This document shows, in pieces, positions 32,533 to 44,074 of a DNA stretch of 64,000 bases (position 1 is the stretch's first letter; each line of letters begins with the position of its first letter). The position numbers and the translations under genes are program-made. The notes below the pieces were generated by a model. The model had not been told where the DNA came from. It saw only the letters and a program-made list of their open reading frames with translations, and did not search any database. Source of the DNA: Paracentrotus lividus (lineage: Eukaryota > Echinodermata > Echinoidea > Camarodonta > Echinidae); NCBI GenBank assembly GCA_940671915.1, contig CALNVZ010000174.1, forward strand, positions 75,686,544 to 75,750,543. The letters are read 5' to 3'.

Positions 32533-33563
32533 CACTGTTTGCCATAAAGGTGGAATATTTTTTTCTGGCTCCAACGACGTTATGTTGCTCCGGCTTTAAT
32601 TTCTTGAATGTGTTGGTCACCCCCTTTTACTTTCCGGCATTCATTCTGTCTATATCTTGGACGTTCCCTTAACTCTTCCCGGGAATTTTTCTTCCAAAAA
32701 GTTTGCCACCCCCAGAAGATGGCCTTTATCGTCATTTTTTTTCTTATTTTGGGGGCCCTTTTTTGCTTACGCGACCCACCAAGGCGCCCTCAGTTCCACT
32801 CCAAAGAAATACGTCGGAGGTGTAGAGTTTTTATTGTTCTTTAGGTTAAATATAGTTATATGGTTACAGGCTCAACTCGTTTGTCAAGGGGAGGGGTCGA
32901 AATTTATTTTGATTTGGGTTCAACATTTGTTTTATTCATCTTTACACCATGGAAATTTCTATCTTCCCTAAATTGTATTGTAAAATATCAGCCAAACTTT
33001 AATTTAAAAACAAATATTATCAATAGTAACCATTTACAACCTTGTAATCTAGGCTAAAAATTATAAAATTAGGGGAAAATGATGATAATTAAGGGCTAAA
33101 TGTTGTTTTTTATTTCTTTTGTTTTTTATCATAAAGGTGGAATAAAATATTCCGAATTTCCACCAATCACACTTTTTTGTTCAACCCTTCCCCTAGACAA
33201 GAGACCCCAAGCCTTTCCTCATGAATCTAGATTTAACTTTAAAAAACAATATAAACAGTACACCCGAAACGCGTTTCCTGGTGGTAAGACTGAGGGGGGG
33301 GGGGGGCTTAATAATCCAGGTAAACAAAAAAGGGCCCCAAAATGAGAAAAAAATGACAAAAATGGGCATCAAGTTGGTTGAAAAAACTTTTTTGGAATAA
33401 AAAATCTCCCTGAATGGTTGGGGGAATGTTCAAAATATAGGCAGGGTCTCAAAAAGTAAAAGCAGGGACAAACAAATTCAAGAAATTGAAGCCGGAGCAA
33501 AATCATGTCGCAACAGCGGCAAAAAAAAAAAAATAAAATATTCCACCTTTATGACGGAGAGAG
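32533..33563. mobile_element. 1.03-kb fold-back element, copy 1
   Basis: The ends CACTGTTTGCCATAAAGG and CCTTTATGACGGAGAGAG are inverted and flanked by TA. The inverted similarity continues inward for about 300-450 bp per arm (TGCTCCGGCTT-AATTTCTTGA, GGGGCCCTTTTTTG, ACGCG), so nearly the whole element is one imperfect palindrome. Non-coding. Copy 2 is at 54010-60412. It abuts the 5'-truncated LINE. Confidence 0.85.
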
Positions 33564-33565
33564 TA

Positions 33566-34590
33566 TAAAGACGGAATTATGTCTATTCTAAATGGGGGAG
33601 GGGTCTCAGCCAATCTAACCAGCTATAAAACATCCATGACTGCTGCTTAACCACTGCCAAACCCAAATTTTTTCTTTTGGTGACTTTTTTTCCCCTTTAA
33701 AGTGTAGTGCAACTATTGTTCAAAACAAACTACACACTGTGTTGTTAGGTGATACCATATTGCATTATTGCATGTCAGACCTAAATAGAATGTAAAATAG
33801 CGTGTTGATCTCATTTTCGAAACATTAAAAAGCCAAAACATTAAGAAATACATAATAATTAATGTAAAAGAAGACAAAAGAAAGTAATAATAAAAAAAAA
33901 AAAAAATGCATACGAATTCATTAGAAACTTTTTACCAAAATGTTGTTGACTATTACAAAGCTTGAAATGCACTTTTACATTAAACATAATGTAAGAATAA
34001 AAAGATAAATATAAAGGCAACTAATTCGCTTTGAATTTTTATTTCTTCCTTTCCATTTCTTAATTCCCGATATTATTTTTTTTTAGAGAGAAGACGGGAA
34101 GAATGAATTGTAAAGAAAATTAAGAATTAAACAAACACACACACACACACAAAAAAAAAAAGAAACAAAAAAAAACATGTAGATACGATACACTACATGT
34201 ACAATTTTCTATCGAAATAGGAATTGGCCCAAGGGTTTAGTAGTCGCATGGATTAATAATATGGCCTTCACAGATTAAGGCTGGTCATCTTTGAAACTAA
34301 TACATCCCTTTAATGCACCGCTAAACCAAGTGATGACAATTAATAGACATAACTTATGGTTGGGGATTTCTTTCTGGAGATTAGGCAATTGTTAAGGCCA
34401 TTCAAGGGATATACATGACCGGTGAACCACACAATAGGGAGTGGGGAGAATATTATTACGTACAAAAAGCTTAAAGACTATTGGCCAACTGATTCACTGA
34501 CCCAATTGAGCGCGCTTTGGCTCGTGACTTCCTAATACCACAAACGCAATATACCCATTCAGCTTCGATTTTCATTCAGGCTACATCACG
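33566..34590. other. AT-rich non-coding stretch
   Basis: Poly-A runs and a short (CA)n near 34136. No gene or element border supported. Confidence 0.5.
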
Positions 34591-36200
34591 TTATACCCCC
34601 GTCACACTGAGCTCGTTCCTACTACGTCCTTGAAAATTTTGCCGAACGGGCATAGTCTGTGTGTAAACTGAGTGGACGTAGTAAATACTTTTTACGATCT
34701 GTTTACGAACTTCACGGACTAGCTCGGTCGGATTTTCAAAAAAGTGTAAAAAAAAAAAATCAGGCGCCCATCTCGTCCTAAAATTTAACGGGGTGGCAAC
34801 GTACCTGAAACGAGATGGACGTACTACAAACGAAATTGCCGTACTTAAATCGTTATAAAGATGTGCTAGGACGTCTTACAAACGAGGTATAGTTACGAAG
34901 ACGCATGAGGTCTGGCAAAAACGGGCTAGGTTTTTTTTTTAATGGGAAACGGGCATGCATTTGCGTTCAACACGTTCTAGCCACGTATAATGACGAAGTA
35001 AGAACAAGATGAACTTCTGGGGGCCGTTTGGTCGACGTAAGAACGAGTAAGAACGGATTTTGTCGGATTAAAAACGACCCAGAACTAATTAGGTCGGGAC
35101 GAAACGCATTGGAAACGAGTTGGAACTGATTACGAACGGGTTGCTACTAACTGGGGACGGGTTTGGATCGTTTCAGACGGGCACGGTTTCGTGGAAACGG
35201 TCATTTTCACCCGATTTTAACTAGATACAAACAGACTGCAGACGAGGCAGAGACGTGATGGACGTATTGAGGCCTGTATACGAACGTTGTTCATCTTAAT
35301 CCAGAAATAATTAGGTCAATTGTACGCGTTCTTTTCGGACCAATGGCCGTTTTTCGTATTTATTCTAAAAGATGTGAGATTTCTGTAATTGTAACAATTA
35401 ATGTGTGGCAATTAAACAACTTATCTATTCGCTTATACTACTATCACACTGGAAGATTTCTTACCATGTTATTGAAATTATTGCATAACGGGCTTAATCT
35501 ATGTACACACGGAGTGGACGTACTTGAGACCTATTTCAATCTGCTCAGGACCTTATAGCACGGGCTTAGATAGCAATACGTTTCAATTTTTAAACAGAAC
35601 GGCATGTCATGATTCCCATCACACTGAGCTAGTTCTCACTGCGTTCTTGGTAGTTCTTGGTGAACGGGCTCAATCTGTTTACACACGGACTGAACGTAGT
35701 ACAGACCTTTTAGAATCTAGTACAGACCGTTTAAAATCTGTTTACGAACTTGGCGAACGGGCCCGAACGGAGAGAACGGAAAGGCATTCCGATTTTTTTG
35801 AACATGTTAAAAAAAAATCGTACTAGCTTCCAGTTCTTAAATTAAACGTAGTGGCAACGTTCCTTAAACGGGTAGGACTTACTCTGAACGAGAAGGACGT
35901 ACTACGAACATGGTACCTAACTTTTATCATGCTGCACATAGGCACTTTTAGTGCTACGAACGGTATAGAGTGAACGAGCCGTTTACTCGGTCTGAACTGG
36001 ATAAAAACGTATCGCGGACGCGATAAAGACGGAATTGACGTAACGAGAATTATTTATGAACTGCCTAGTATCGTATTGAAGAAATTATTTTTCAAAGTTA
36101 TAAGTTCCAATCCGACCAAAGCCCGTTCAGCATTTTTTTAAAGAACGGGCAAGAACGTTATAGAACGTTATGGAACGACCTCAGTGTGACGGCCCCCTTA
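34591..36200. mobile_element. 1.6-kb TTA-flanked TIR element (Harbinger-like, non-autonomous)
   Basis: The element is 34594-36197: CCGTCACACTGAGCTCGTTC on the left, with its inverted copy GAACGACCTCAGTGTGACGG on the right, and TTA outside both. The interior is crowded with AACGG/CGTAC/ACGAG words. Partial copies of the left end recur at about 35462-35560 and 35612-35770. No transposase. Confidence 0.8.
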
Positions 36201-36204
36201 TCTT

Positions 36205-36370
36205 GTGAGGCTCTCTCACGATAAATTGAGAGAGCTGGGCTCTCTAAGGATAAAATTATCCTTAGAGACAGGCTCTCTAAGGAGTATAAAATATTTTTGA
36301 GAAAAAAGGCTCTCCCATAATTAATTTGTCTTCATTCTTGAGGGATAGGCTCTCCCAAGATTAATTAATC
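36205..36370. repeat. GGCTCTC repeats with hairpins
   Basis: Five spaced copies of GGCTCTC(T/C). CTCTAAGGATAA at about 36241 has an exact inverted copy ending at about 36266, and CTCTCTCACGATAAATTGAGAGAG is another hairpin. Confidence 0.7.
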
Positions 36371-37199
36371 TTTAGATATTTTTGAAATTATTTTCAATAT
36401 GGTTCATTCAAGAAATCATTTTTTACAATACATTCATACATTAAAAAACTTGGATTAACACCGCTGGTAATGGACCTTAGAAGTGCAGCTTGATTTTTTT
36501 TTTAATAATATATATATATATATATTTTTTTTCTATAATGTTTTTGGTGTTCTTAGTTCTCAATTGCCCCTTATCATTACAAGATTGAATATTCTACATC
36601 GAGTCAAACTCGATATTACTACATAGAAAAGATAATAATATTGTGAACAAGAAAAGCATTCCACCGGTTTGTAAACTGAGTAGGCCTATCTCTGAAAGTA
36701 AATGTTTCACACCTTAATGAGTATGGAACAAGGTGAACAAAGGGGTGTTTTTTAGTGCTATCCCTATATTTAAAGATTTTTTATTGAATGTATTGAAATT
36801 TCTCATACCATGTCCTAAGATGAACCTATGTGTTTTAGTTACAAAGGAAACAAAAATGAATTCCAGTTCTTTGGTTGCCGACTTGATTCTTGAACACACT
36901 CTCTCTTTACTATTTTCTTTTCATTTCTTACAAACTTCAAACTAAGCCGTATATCCTCTTCTTTTGAGGTACTAATTGGGGGTTAGATATTGTTAGTCAT
37001 TTAGGTTAGATATCGACCCGTTCTCTAATTCTAAAGAATAGTTTTCTTCTAAGCTAAGCCACTGGAAGCGCTGGCTAATTACAGCCACCGATCGATACTT
37101 CTTTATATCTCCAGATACATCTGGGTTTTTGTGTGTGCGCGCCCATGTTAGAAAATCGCTCACACCCTGCACTGATCCATTGAATTGTCATGGGCCAAC
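36371..37199. other. AT-rich non-coding stretch
   Basis: Contains a (TA)n near 36508. Overlapping open frames on both strands at 36714-36945 are not family-supported. Confidence 0.5.
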
Positions 37200-38110
37200 A
37201 ATAAGAGCATATCAATTCTAGTTGTAAACTTAAGGGGAAGAGGGCGCTATCACTCTACGCAAAGCGAACGCGGCCATAGACATTTTGTATTTTGCACAGT
37301 TTTTTTCACTTTGTTTTCTTGATTATGGCGAGCAACTACCTTTTCAAAGAAATTATCAACTTGAATAAGTACGCTAAGAGTCTGAATTTTTCAAAAATAG
37401 TAATAACTTATTGCAAAGGGGGGGGGGGAAGTCCTGTCACTTGGGTCAATTCGAAATCCTAGTCAGATCAAATTCCTGTACAATATGGCCAATTTTGCTC
37501 TCAAAATAGCTCATACGCTGCAAAGTCATCTTCCTCGATTATGCATAATTATATTACACCTTAATGATCGAGCAGTTTTTAAAAGCTTGAATTCTCAGCT
37601 TTCCAAATATGGTACATTCATTTCGATTGGTTAAGTAAAGTCCTGTCACTTTGAACATCATCACAAACGGATCTTTACTGGATGGGTCAATATTTCCGCA
37701 TATCACATGCATATTGCATGTGGACGGCGTCTTCGCAAGATGTGACAAGATCACTATTTATATCAATAATCGTTAGGAACATCAATCTATGTGAAATAAA
37801 GATTCTGATTACAACTTTAGCACAATGGTGTTATAGGCTTGCCAAAATGTCTTTTTCCCCAATCTGGTCTGAAACATCTACCTACGAAAACTATGACAAA
37901 AGTTCAATTATTTATTTCCTGTCCATGAGTAATTTGCTCGAACGGATCGACTGACAATACCATTTTTGCCACAGGGAAGTTTTCTTAGGCGAGTTTTGTA
38001 CGCTATGTAATAATTGCATGCAGTTGTCAATCGGTCGCTTCCCGCCGTTAGTGCGGGTTTTGTTGACATTAATGTAGAGCCTTATAATTTTCTGCGCCGC
38101 TCAGCTGTAT
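37200..38110 (+). repeat. ~0.9-kb repeat, copy 1 (inverted copy at 47040-47890)
   Basis: It starts near CATATCAATTCTAGTTGTAA and includes GAGGGCGCTA, AAAGCGAACG, TTTTCAAAGAAAT and AGTCCTGTCACTT boxes, then GACGGCGTCTTC. The two copies align throughout on opposite strands. Both keep a short ATG-led frame reading M-A-x-NYLFKE, but its end is not conserved, so I do not call it a gene. Confidence 0.75.
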
Positions 38111-38360
38111 TTTCACTAAACTCATGAATGTAATGTTGCGTTTCCCCTCCTCAAATAATGGACGCGTCTTTAGGTTAAGATTTAATGTCATACGTTAGAT
38201 TAACATTTCACGTGCAGTAGAATTAATATGAAGTACAAAGGAGGATCAGCGAAACCGAAAAAGCTAAAAATCGGTGATGGTAACTTATATACACTGGTCG
38301 ACGCAATTCTTTTTGAGTCCCTGAGAAATATATCTATTTAAAAAGCTTATTTATAAAATA

Positions 38361-39406
38361 CAGGGTGACCCAGAAAAAAGGAAACCCAACTTTGATCATC
38401 AATAATTCCACAAATATTACCATGGTGATTATAAAATTTATATCACTGGAAAGTGCAACTCATTACCATTTTAATGATACCTTGCTCAGCTCACCAATGT
38501 TCACGCATCACTGAACCCCTTGTTTTGAAAATGTCTTGCAAAATTGTGAGTGGTTCACTTTCACGCTCATTGAGATGGTTGTTGCAATGTGCCTAAAAGG
38601 AAACCCAACTTTCATCATCAATCATTTAAAAAACATGACAGTGGTAATTATGACGTTTATATCACTGGAAAGTGCCACTCATTATCATTTTATTGATACT
38701 CTTTTCAGCTCGTCCAATGTCACGCATCACTGAACCCCATTGTTCTGAAATATCTTGAAAAATTGTGATTGATGCACTGTCATGCTTCTTACATTCTCCA
38801 CGGAGAAACTAAAGGTTCTCTGGGTTGTTGTGAGCAGTAACATGATGAATTACCTGGATGGTAAGATTAACGGACTAAATAAGTAGACATTTCAACCATT
38901 TATCAAACCCATTTATTAAAAGTCACCGGAATGCTCTACTTAGATTGTTTAGGAACCTTCAAAGCAACTCATCTCAAGGAGCATGAAAAAGAACATATCC
39001 CAATTTGCGAGACAATTTTCAAAAACAATGGGGTTCAGTGATGCATGATATTGGTGAGCTGAGAGAGGTATCATTAGAATGGTAATGAGTGTATACTTTC
39101 CAGTGATATAAACTTCTTAATCACCACTGAATATGTTTGAAATTATTGATGATCAAAGTTGGGTTTCCTTTCCAGGCACATTCACACAAACCATCTCGAG
39201 GTGCATGAAAGTGAACCACGCACAATTTTACAAGACTTTTTCAGAACAATGGGTTCAGCGAAGCATGATATTGGTGAGGTGAGAGAGAATCATTAGAATG
39301 GTAATGAGTTGCACTTTACAGTGATATAAATTTTATAATCCCCATTGGAATATTTTTGAAATCATTGTTGATCAAAGTTGGGTTTCCTTTTTTCTGGGTC
39401 ACCCTG
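38361..39406. mobile_element. 1.05-kb mariner-like MITE with ~50-bp TIRs
   Basis: CAGGGTGACCCAGAAAAAAG begins both ends in inverted orientation; the match continues through GAAACCCAACTTTGATCATC. TA flanks at 38359-38360 and 39407-39408. A ~225-bp segment containing GGAAACCCAACTTT and the CACTGAACCCC box is repeated at about 38374 and 38598. No transposase. Confidence 0.9.
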
Positions 39407-39548
39407 TATATCAAATAGTTATGACGTGTTTTTCACTAGAACATATCGCTCTTTTCATAAATTAACTACTGCGTATAGCACAAATTCAACAAAAGTAGTG
39501 CAAAAGGTGAATTTTAGGGGGTATTTGGTGATATAGATGTGATCATTA

Positions 39549-39615
39549 GGGAACCGAGTATACCCGGTTCCCGTCCATGAGTGTGTTAGACGGGACCCGG
39601 GTATACCCGGTTCCC
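39549..39615. repeat. two GTATAC-centred 24-bp palindromes
   Basis: 39549-39572 and 39592-39615 are near-perfect palindromes (GGGAACCG, GTATAC, CGGTTCCC), 43 bp apart. They lie in otherwise AT-rich sequence. Confidence 0.9.
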
Positions 39616-40149
39616 GCTCTCAACGGGTTAACAGTCTAGTATTTAAATATATATATATACATAAAACACAACATAAAACATATAAAATATAAAGTAATTA
39701 AATGATACATTCAACAGTATAGTTTACATTATAGTTTACAATATAAGTTGACAGATTATTGTTGAGAATTGTATTTCAATGAATTGTAAACTGAGATCGG
39801 TAACAGAATAATCAGACAATGTTGGCTGAAATGATGGAGAGGAAGGGGGAGGGAGAGAGGGAGGATATTCAAAGGTCAATGTACTTAACATCTCCCCCAT
39901 TGAGCTTCTTTTCTTGCATAGAAGAAGACAAAAGATGATACGATTGCATATTTACTAATTTTTTGAAAGAATTTCTTGGGCGAAGAGAGACCGAGCATTT
40001 CCTGAGCAAGCTTTCAAACCGATATTTGTTGTCCCGATTTATTTGTTCGCGCTGTCCTATCTCAATGGCATGATAAGTCACATCGTAACCATTATTGCCT
40101 ATTTCAGCCACAAATTCTTTGTATCGCTCAAGCTTTCTCGTATGCGCGT
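39616..40149. other. AT-rich non-coding stretch
   Basis: No gene supported. A minus-strand frame of 80 codons at 39869-40111 has no recognisable similarity. Confidence 0.45.
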
Positions 40150-40713
40150 CATTGATATTGGCCGAATTTCACATTTGTCAGGTATTGATTTCCTCCTCCA
40201 TGGACTTTATGTACAGAGGTTTAACAAAAGTTGAACAAAAGTGAAATTTGGCATATTTTAATTGTCAGTTTTTGTACATTTGACTGTGAATTATTTTATA
40301 AAACTTTGCACATAGCTTCAACTGGTCTCTAACGAACATGATCTTTATTCAAATTACGTATTCGAAAAGTCACTGAACCGTGACGAAGCCCCAAACTTTC
40401 TTCTCATTTTCATGATTTTCTTGTATCTTGTGCCCACTGAGGCGTTAAACATAGGGATCTTTATGAAAATAAACTCAAAGATACCACCCAGAAAAGAATT
40501 GTTATATTCAATCAAAATAAGAATTTGAATTTTAGTCCGTACGTGAGAAAAGGGCGTTTCCAGTCTCACGTGCTCACTGAAGCATGAATTTGTAAATAAA
40601 TGCCATAGGGTCAATAACACGTGCCCAGAGAATTTAAATACATCCAAAAAATGTTATTGAGACGCTTTCTATTGTATAAAATTACTACAGTGACTCTTTG
40701 TAATTCTAAAATG

Positions 40714-40754
<41 letters not shown>

Positions 40755-41216
40755 CGGTTCATCCAACCGTGAATGAATGGAGATTGGTTGTATACACTTC
40801 CACAACACGAATTCCATCATATTTGATCAAATATACCATTGCAAAGAAGTATAATTCGCAGTTTGGGCAAGTTTTGCTGCATGCTCACTCAACCCTGAAA
40901 TTTGACGCAAATTTCATTTCCGTATATTGGAAAGCACGTTTTGCATACATTCTGATGTGTAAATGTTTAAAAGCTGAAAATGGGTTCCTTATCATTGAAT
41001 CAAAGTTGCAATTTTAGGCTTGCGAACTACAAAAAATGACATTTTTGCATTCAACCATTGCTCACTGAAACATGACTAGATGATTTTTCCTAAAATTCGT
41101 TCCCATTGTAGTTTAAAAAATTCCCTACATGGACATGTAATTAGATTTTTAGAAATTCCTCCTGGTTCAGAAAATTTTGATATCTAAAATAGGGGGAACT
41201 TTCTTTTTATGTTTGT
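40150..41216 (+). mobile_element. CACTGAAGCATGA-box repeat, copy 1
   Basis: Aligns with 53060-54000 (+) and, in its last ~300 bp, with 46495-46800 (-). The box CTCACTGAAGCATGA and variants recur at about 40366, 40433, 40570 and 41066. It ends at GGGGGAACTTTCTTTTT. A 35-base T run (40718-40752) interrupts it. Non-coding. Confidence 0.75.
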
Positions 41217-41217
41217 G

Positions 41218-41299
<82 letters not shown>
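41218..41299. repeat. (AT)n then (GT)n compound microsatellite
   Basis: About 25 AT units directly followed by about 14 GT units. Confidence 0.95.
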
Positions 41300-41301
<2 letters not shown>

Positions 41302-41356
41302 AAATAAAAAGTCTAGGACAAGCTTAGACGTTGCAGAACTTTGAATCTTTAATCAA

Positions 41357-41382
41357 GCTTTCGGCTTATTTGCCTTCATCAG
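41357..41382 (-). ncRNA. hammerhead-like core motif a
   Basis: Minus strand CTGATGA, then a short GGC/GCC stem, then GAAA. It resembles a hammerhead ribozyme core, with one extra base before the stem. Cleavage strand and helix III were not found. Confidence 0.3.
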
Positions 41383-41501
41383 GATTTCTTATTAGGCCGT
41401 GGAGAGTTGTGTTACGTATTTGTGTTTAAATGGTGTTTGAAGGTAGATGCTTGCATGGTGGATTCGAATACGATGATGAGGTTTACGGTTCACCATGTGG
41501 T

Positions 41502-41520
41502 TAGTCCTGAAAAGGACTGT
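41502..41520 (-). ncRNA. histone-type 3' stem-loop mimic 1
   Basis: Minus strand AGTCCTTTTCAGGACT: 6-bp stem, TTTC loop, G at stem position 2, followed by AACCACA. This is the geometry of the replication-dependent histone mRNA stem-loop, but no histone gene is upstream. Confidence 0.4.
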
Positions 41521-41619
41521 TTGAGAAAGTAGAAGAGGAAATGAAGAGTTACAGAAAGTAGAAAATTGATAGGCGAGATAGAGAGTAGAGAGTAGAATTA
41601 GAGGTAATCTTTCGTGATT

Positions 41620-41638
41620 TAGTCCTGAAAAGGACTGT
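41620..41638 (-). ncRNA. histone-type 3' stem-loop mimic 2
   Basis: Same AGTCCTTTTCAGGACT hairpin 118 bases upstream on the minus strand, followed by AAATCACGAAAGATT; its CGAAAGA resembles the histone downstream element CAAGAAAGA. Confidence 0.4.
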
Positions 41639-41693
41639 AAACCAGTTGAGAAAACGAGATGCGAGGAAAGCTTGAGTAGTGGTAGAGAGTGCT

Positions 41694-41727
41694 CGACGTT
41701 TCGGACAGGTTGACTGTCCGTCTTCAG
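41694..41727 (-). ncRNA. hammerhead-like core motif b
   Basis: Minus strand CTGAAGA, a perfect GGACAG/CTGTCC stem with a 5-nt loop, then GAAAC. As in motif a, one extra base separates the first core strand from the stem. Confidence 0.35.
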
Positions 41728-41739
41728 GAGTGAAGAGTG

Positions 41740-42694
41740 GTAGAAGTTGCGCTGGATGTATAGCTGAAGTGCGGACGTGGGAGTAGCATCGACGCCGGAC
41801 GGTCGGCGTGGGTGGAGCTCTATTGTTGTAGCTGCGTGGGTGGCTGGTTGGCGGGAAAGTCGGGTGTCGAATGCGGACATTGGTGAAATCGAGGCCGGTG
41901 TGGCTGGCGTATCCAGTCACCTCACCCGAGAACCAGCCCACCGCCACGCCGACAGCTACGCCAACTCAATCCAACAACTTCCGCCACAACCTCCGACCCC
42001 GCCGGAAACGCAACGCCCACGCCACGACTCTTCGACCACAAAAGGTCACCGCCTTTATGTGGGAATTTCAAAATTATTTTTGAAGGGCCCCAATTTTTTT
42101 ATTCAGTGCCCCTATTTAAGTCCATTGTTCCAATGACTCTTAATATTTCAACATATTTGAATTGCTCATGAAATTTCCTTTTAAAAAATATACATTCACA
42201 AGGAGTGTCTTCATTAAATAAAGAAAAAATAGTCTTAACCTTCAATGGGCATGGTTATTTTGGTCATTTAACCACCAAGGGTGGTGGCGAATCCACACTA
42301 CCCATTTGACCAAATTTGCTGAAACTTAGAATGTATTTGGGGTACATTAGAATAAATAAGCCTGCTAAGTTTCATACTTCTACCTCAAATACTTTTTGAG
42401 CAATCGGCATATGTAATTGGCATTTTACTTTTTTGCATTTGGACTACATGTTTAATACACAAGTCTATGGGGAAACCAAAAACGCATAGCGCAACTATTT
42501 TTAATGCTGCGCATTACCAGATGGTCGAAACTATATAAATTTGGTATCAACATATACGTAAGACCCTATGCTAAAAAGTAATGAAAGCTCATGGCACATG
42601 AAAGATATCTTTAATCTGATTTCGGCAAATGAACTAGGACATTGATAACCCCATAGACTTTGTGTAGGTTCAAGTGTTCTAATAATTTTGGCCA
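41740..42694. other. GC-rich patch then AT-rich non-coding
   Basis: 41740-42050 is clearly GC-richer than its surroundings, and open frames on both strands (100-160 codons) run through it, also crossing the RNA motifs at 41357-41727. No family was recognised. It probably belongs to the same retroelement as the stem-loops. 42060-42690 shows nothing. Confidence 0.4.
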
Positions 42695-43746
42695 CCCAAA
42701 AAGTTTCGCAAATCGACTTTGGGCCGTGATAACTTTTCAGGTGCGCTTTAGTTATTCCTGATATTCATACCATTGGAAAGACAATTTATTCCCCTTTTTA
42801 TTGATATCCTATTTGTAATGATTTGCCATGCTTCAATGCACAGAATATCAAAATATGGAGAAAAGTAAACGGTTAAATGTTGTAAAATGAATTTTTATTG
42901 ATCACATTAAAGTTCCGCAACTTGACATTAGGTCCTAATAACTTTGGAGATATTTTCTATTTTTTATTGAATTTCATACTATTGTCGAGTTAACTTATTC
43001 CTCTGTTGATTGACACCTTATTTGTCATAGTGATGTCATGCCTGGGTCCACAGAACTCATGAATACCACCTGAATACATGGCAAAGCGAAAGATAATTTT
43101 CAGTTTGAATTGTTGTAACACTACTCTGAACCTTGATACATTTTAATGTGGGTTTTTAATTATTTTCAATTTTTATAGCATAAAAAAAGTTCATTTAGTC
43201 TTCTTTTTATTGATGCCCTATTTGTAATAGTATCATCATGTTTGAATGCACATAACTCTTGAATATAATGCAAAGTAAAAAGTGAAAAGTTGCAAAATGC
43301 ATTGTTATTGCTGGTAACAGACAATAATACTTACAATACGCATTCAATTTACGACATTTAACTTCTGACTTGTCTTATCATTCAGGTGTTCTGTGCATGC
43401 AAGAATAACACTGTCGTTATAATTAGGGTGTCATTAAAAAGAGGAAGAAATTTACTTGACAATGGTATATAATTCAATAAAAATTAGCAAATACCTCAGA
43501 AGTTATCAGGGCCTAAAGTCGAGTTGCAGAACTTCACTTTGATAAATGCATTTTGCAACATTTGAGTTTTTACATTTCTCCATATTCTGATATTATGTGC
43601 ATTGAAGCATGCCATTATCATTACAAGCAGGATATCAACAAAAAAGGGGAATAAAATTATCTTTCCAATGGTAGGAATGCTAGGAATAACTAAAGCGTAT
43701 CTGAAAAGTAAAAATGGCCCAAAGTCGATTTGCAAAACTTTTTGGG
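42695..43746. mobile_element. 1.05-kb element with ~260-bp inverted arms
   Basis: The left arm 42695-42960 (CCCAAAAAGTTTCGCAAATC) and the right arm 43490-43746 are inverted copies with scattered differences. Shared words include GACTTTGGGCC, GGAAAGA-AATTTATTCCCC and CATGCTTCAATGCACA. The middle repeats TTGATGCCCTATTTGTAATAG-like phrases. Target duplication not resolved; non-coding. Confidence 0.75.
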
Positions 43747-43818
43747 AGCGGTTTATATATATATAGTGAAAACGGCCCCCTTGAGTAACTTGCAATGTAG
43801 TAAACCATCCTTTAGTTA

Positions 43819-43930
43819 GTATAGGCGAAATGAATGAAACATATGACTCGAGACGTAGCTCTCAAATTCCTTTAAAGGAATTTGAGAGCTGGGTCTCGAG
43901 TCATCTGTTTCATTCTCATTTCGGCTATAC
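43819..43930. repeat. 112-bp near-perfect palindrome
   Basis: Arms of about 55 bp around the centre TTTAAA (43873/43874) read ATGACTCGAGAC, AGCTCTCAAATTCCT and their inverses, and extend to GTATAG/CTATAC. It lies ~145 bp upstream of the exon at 44075. Confidence 0.9.
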
Positions 43931-44074
43931 ATATATATATATATTTATAAATATTAACATAATAGATTTAAAAAAAAGGAAAAATAAAAACCCATTCGGG
44001 AAAACTAAGTTTTCATGTTATTGATTGTTTCATAATAAAATAACCACCCCAAATCCGTTTTTAATTATATACAG

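Larger units (their letters stand above)
7735..44074 (+). other. possible single 36-kb intron packed with transposons
   Basis: If the exons at 7593 and 44075 are consecutive, the intron starts GTAAGT and ends ATATACAG. No other convincing plus-strand exon was seen between them, but small exons could be hidden. All other features listed between these points would be intronic. Confidence 0.35.

Noticed and set aside
37323-37630. Conserved small protein shared with 47537-47770 (minus)
   Set aside because: Both copies keep a similar start, but frame ends and inner substitutions do not show protein-level constraint; better explained as repeat DNA.
41392-42136. Overlapping frames of 119-162 codons on both strands
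   Set aside because: Open on both strands through a GC-rich repeat patch and across the RNA motifs; no recognisable domain. Probably retroelement non-coding sequence.
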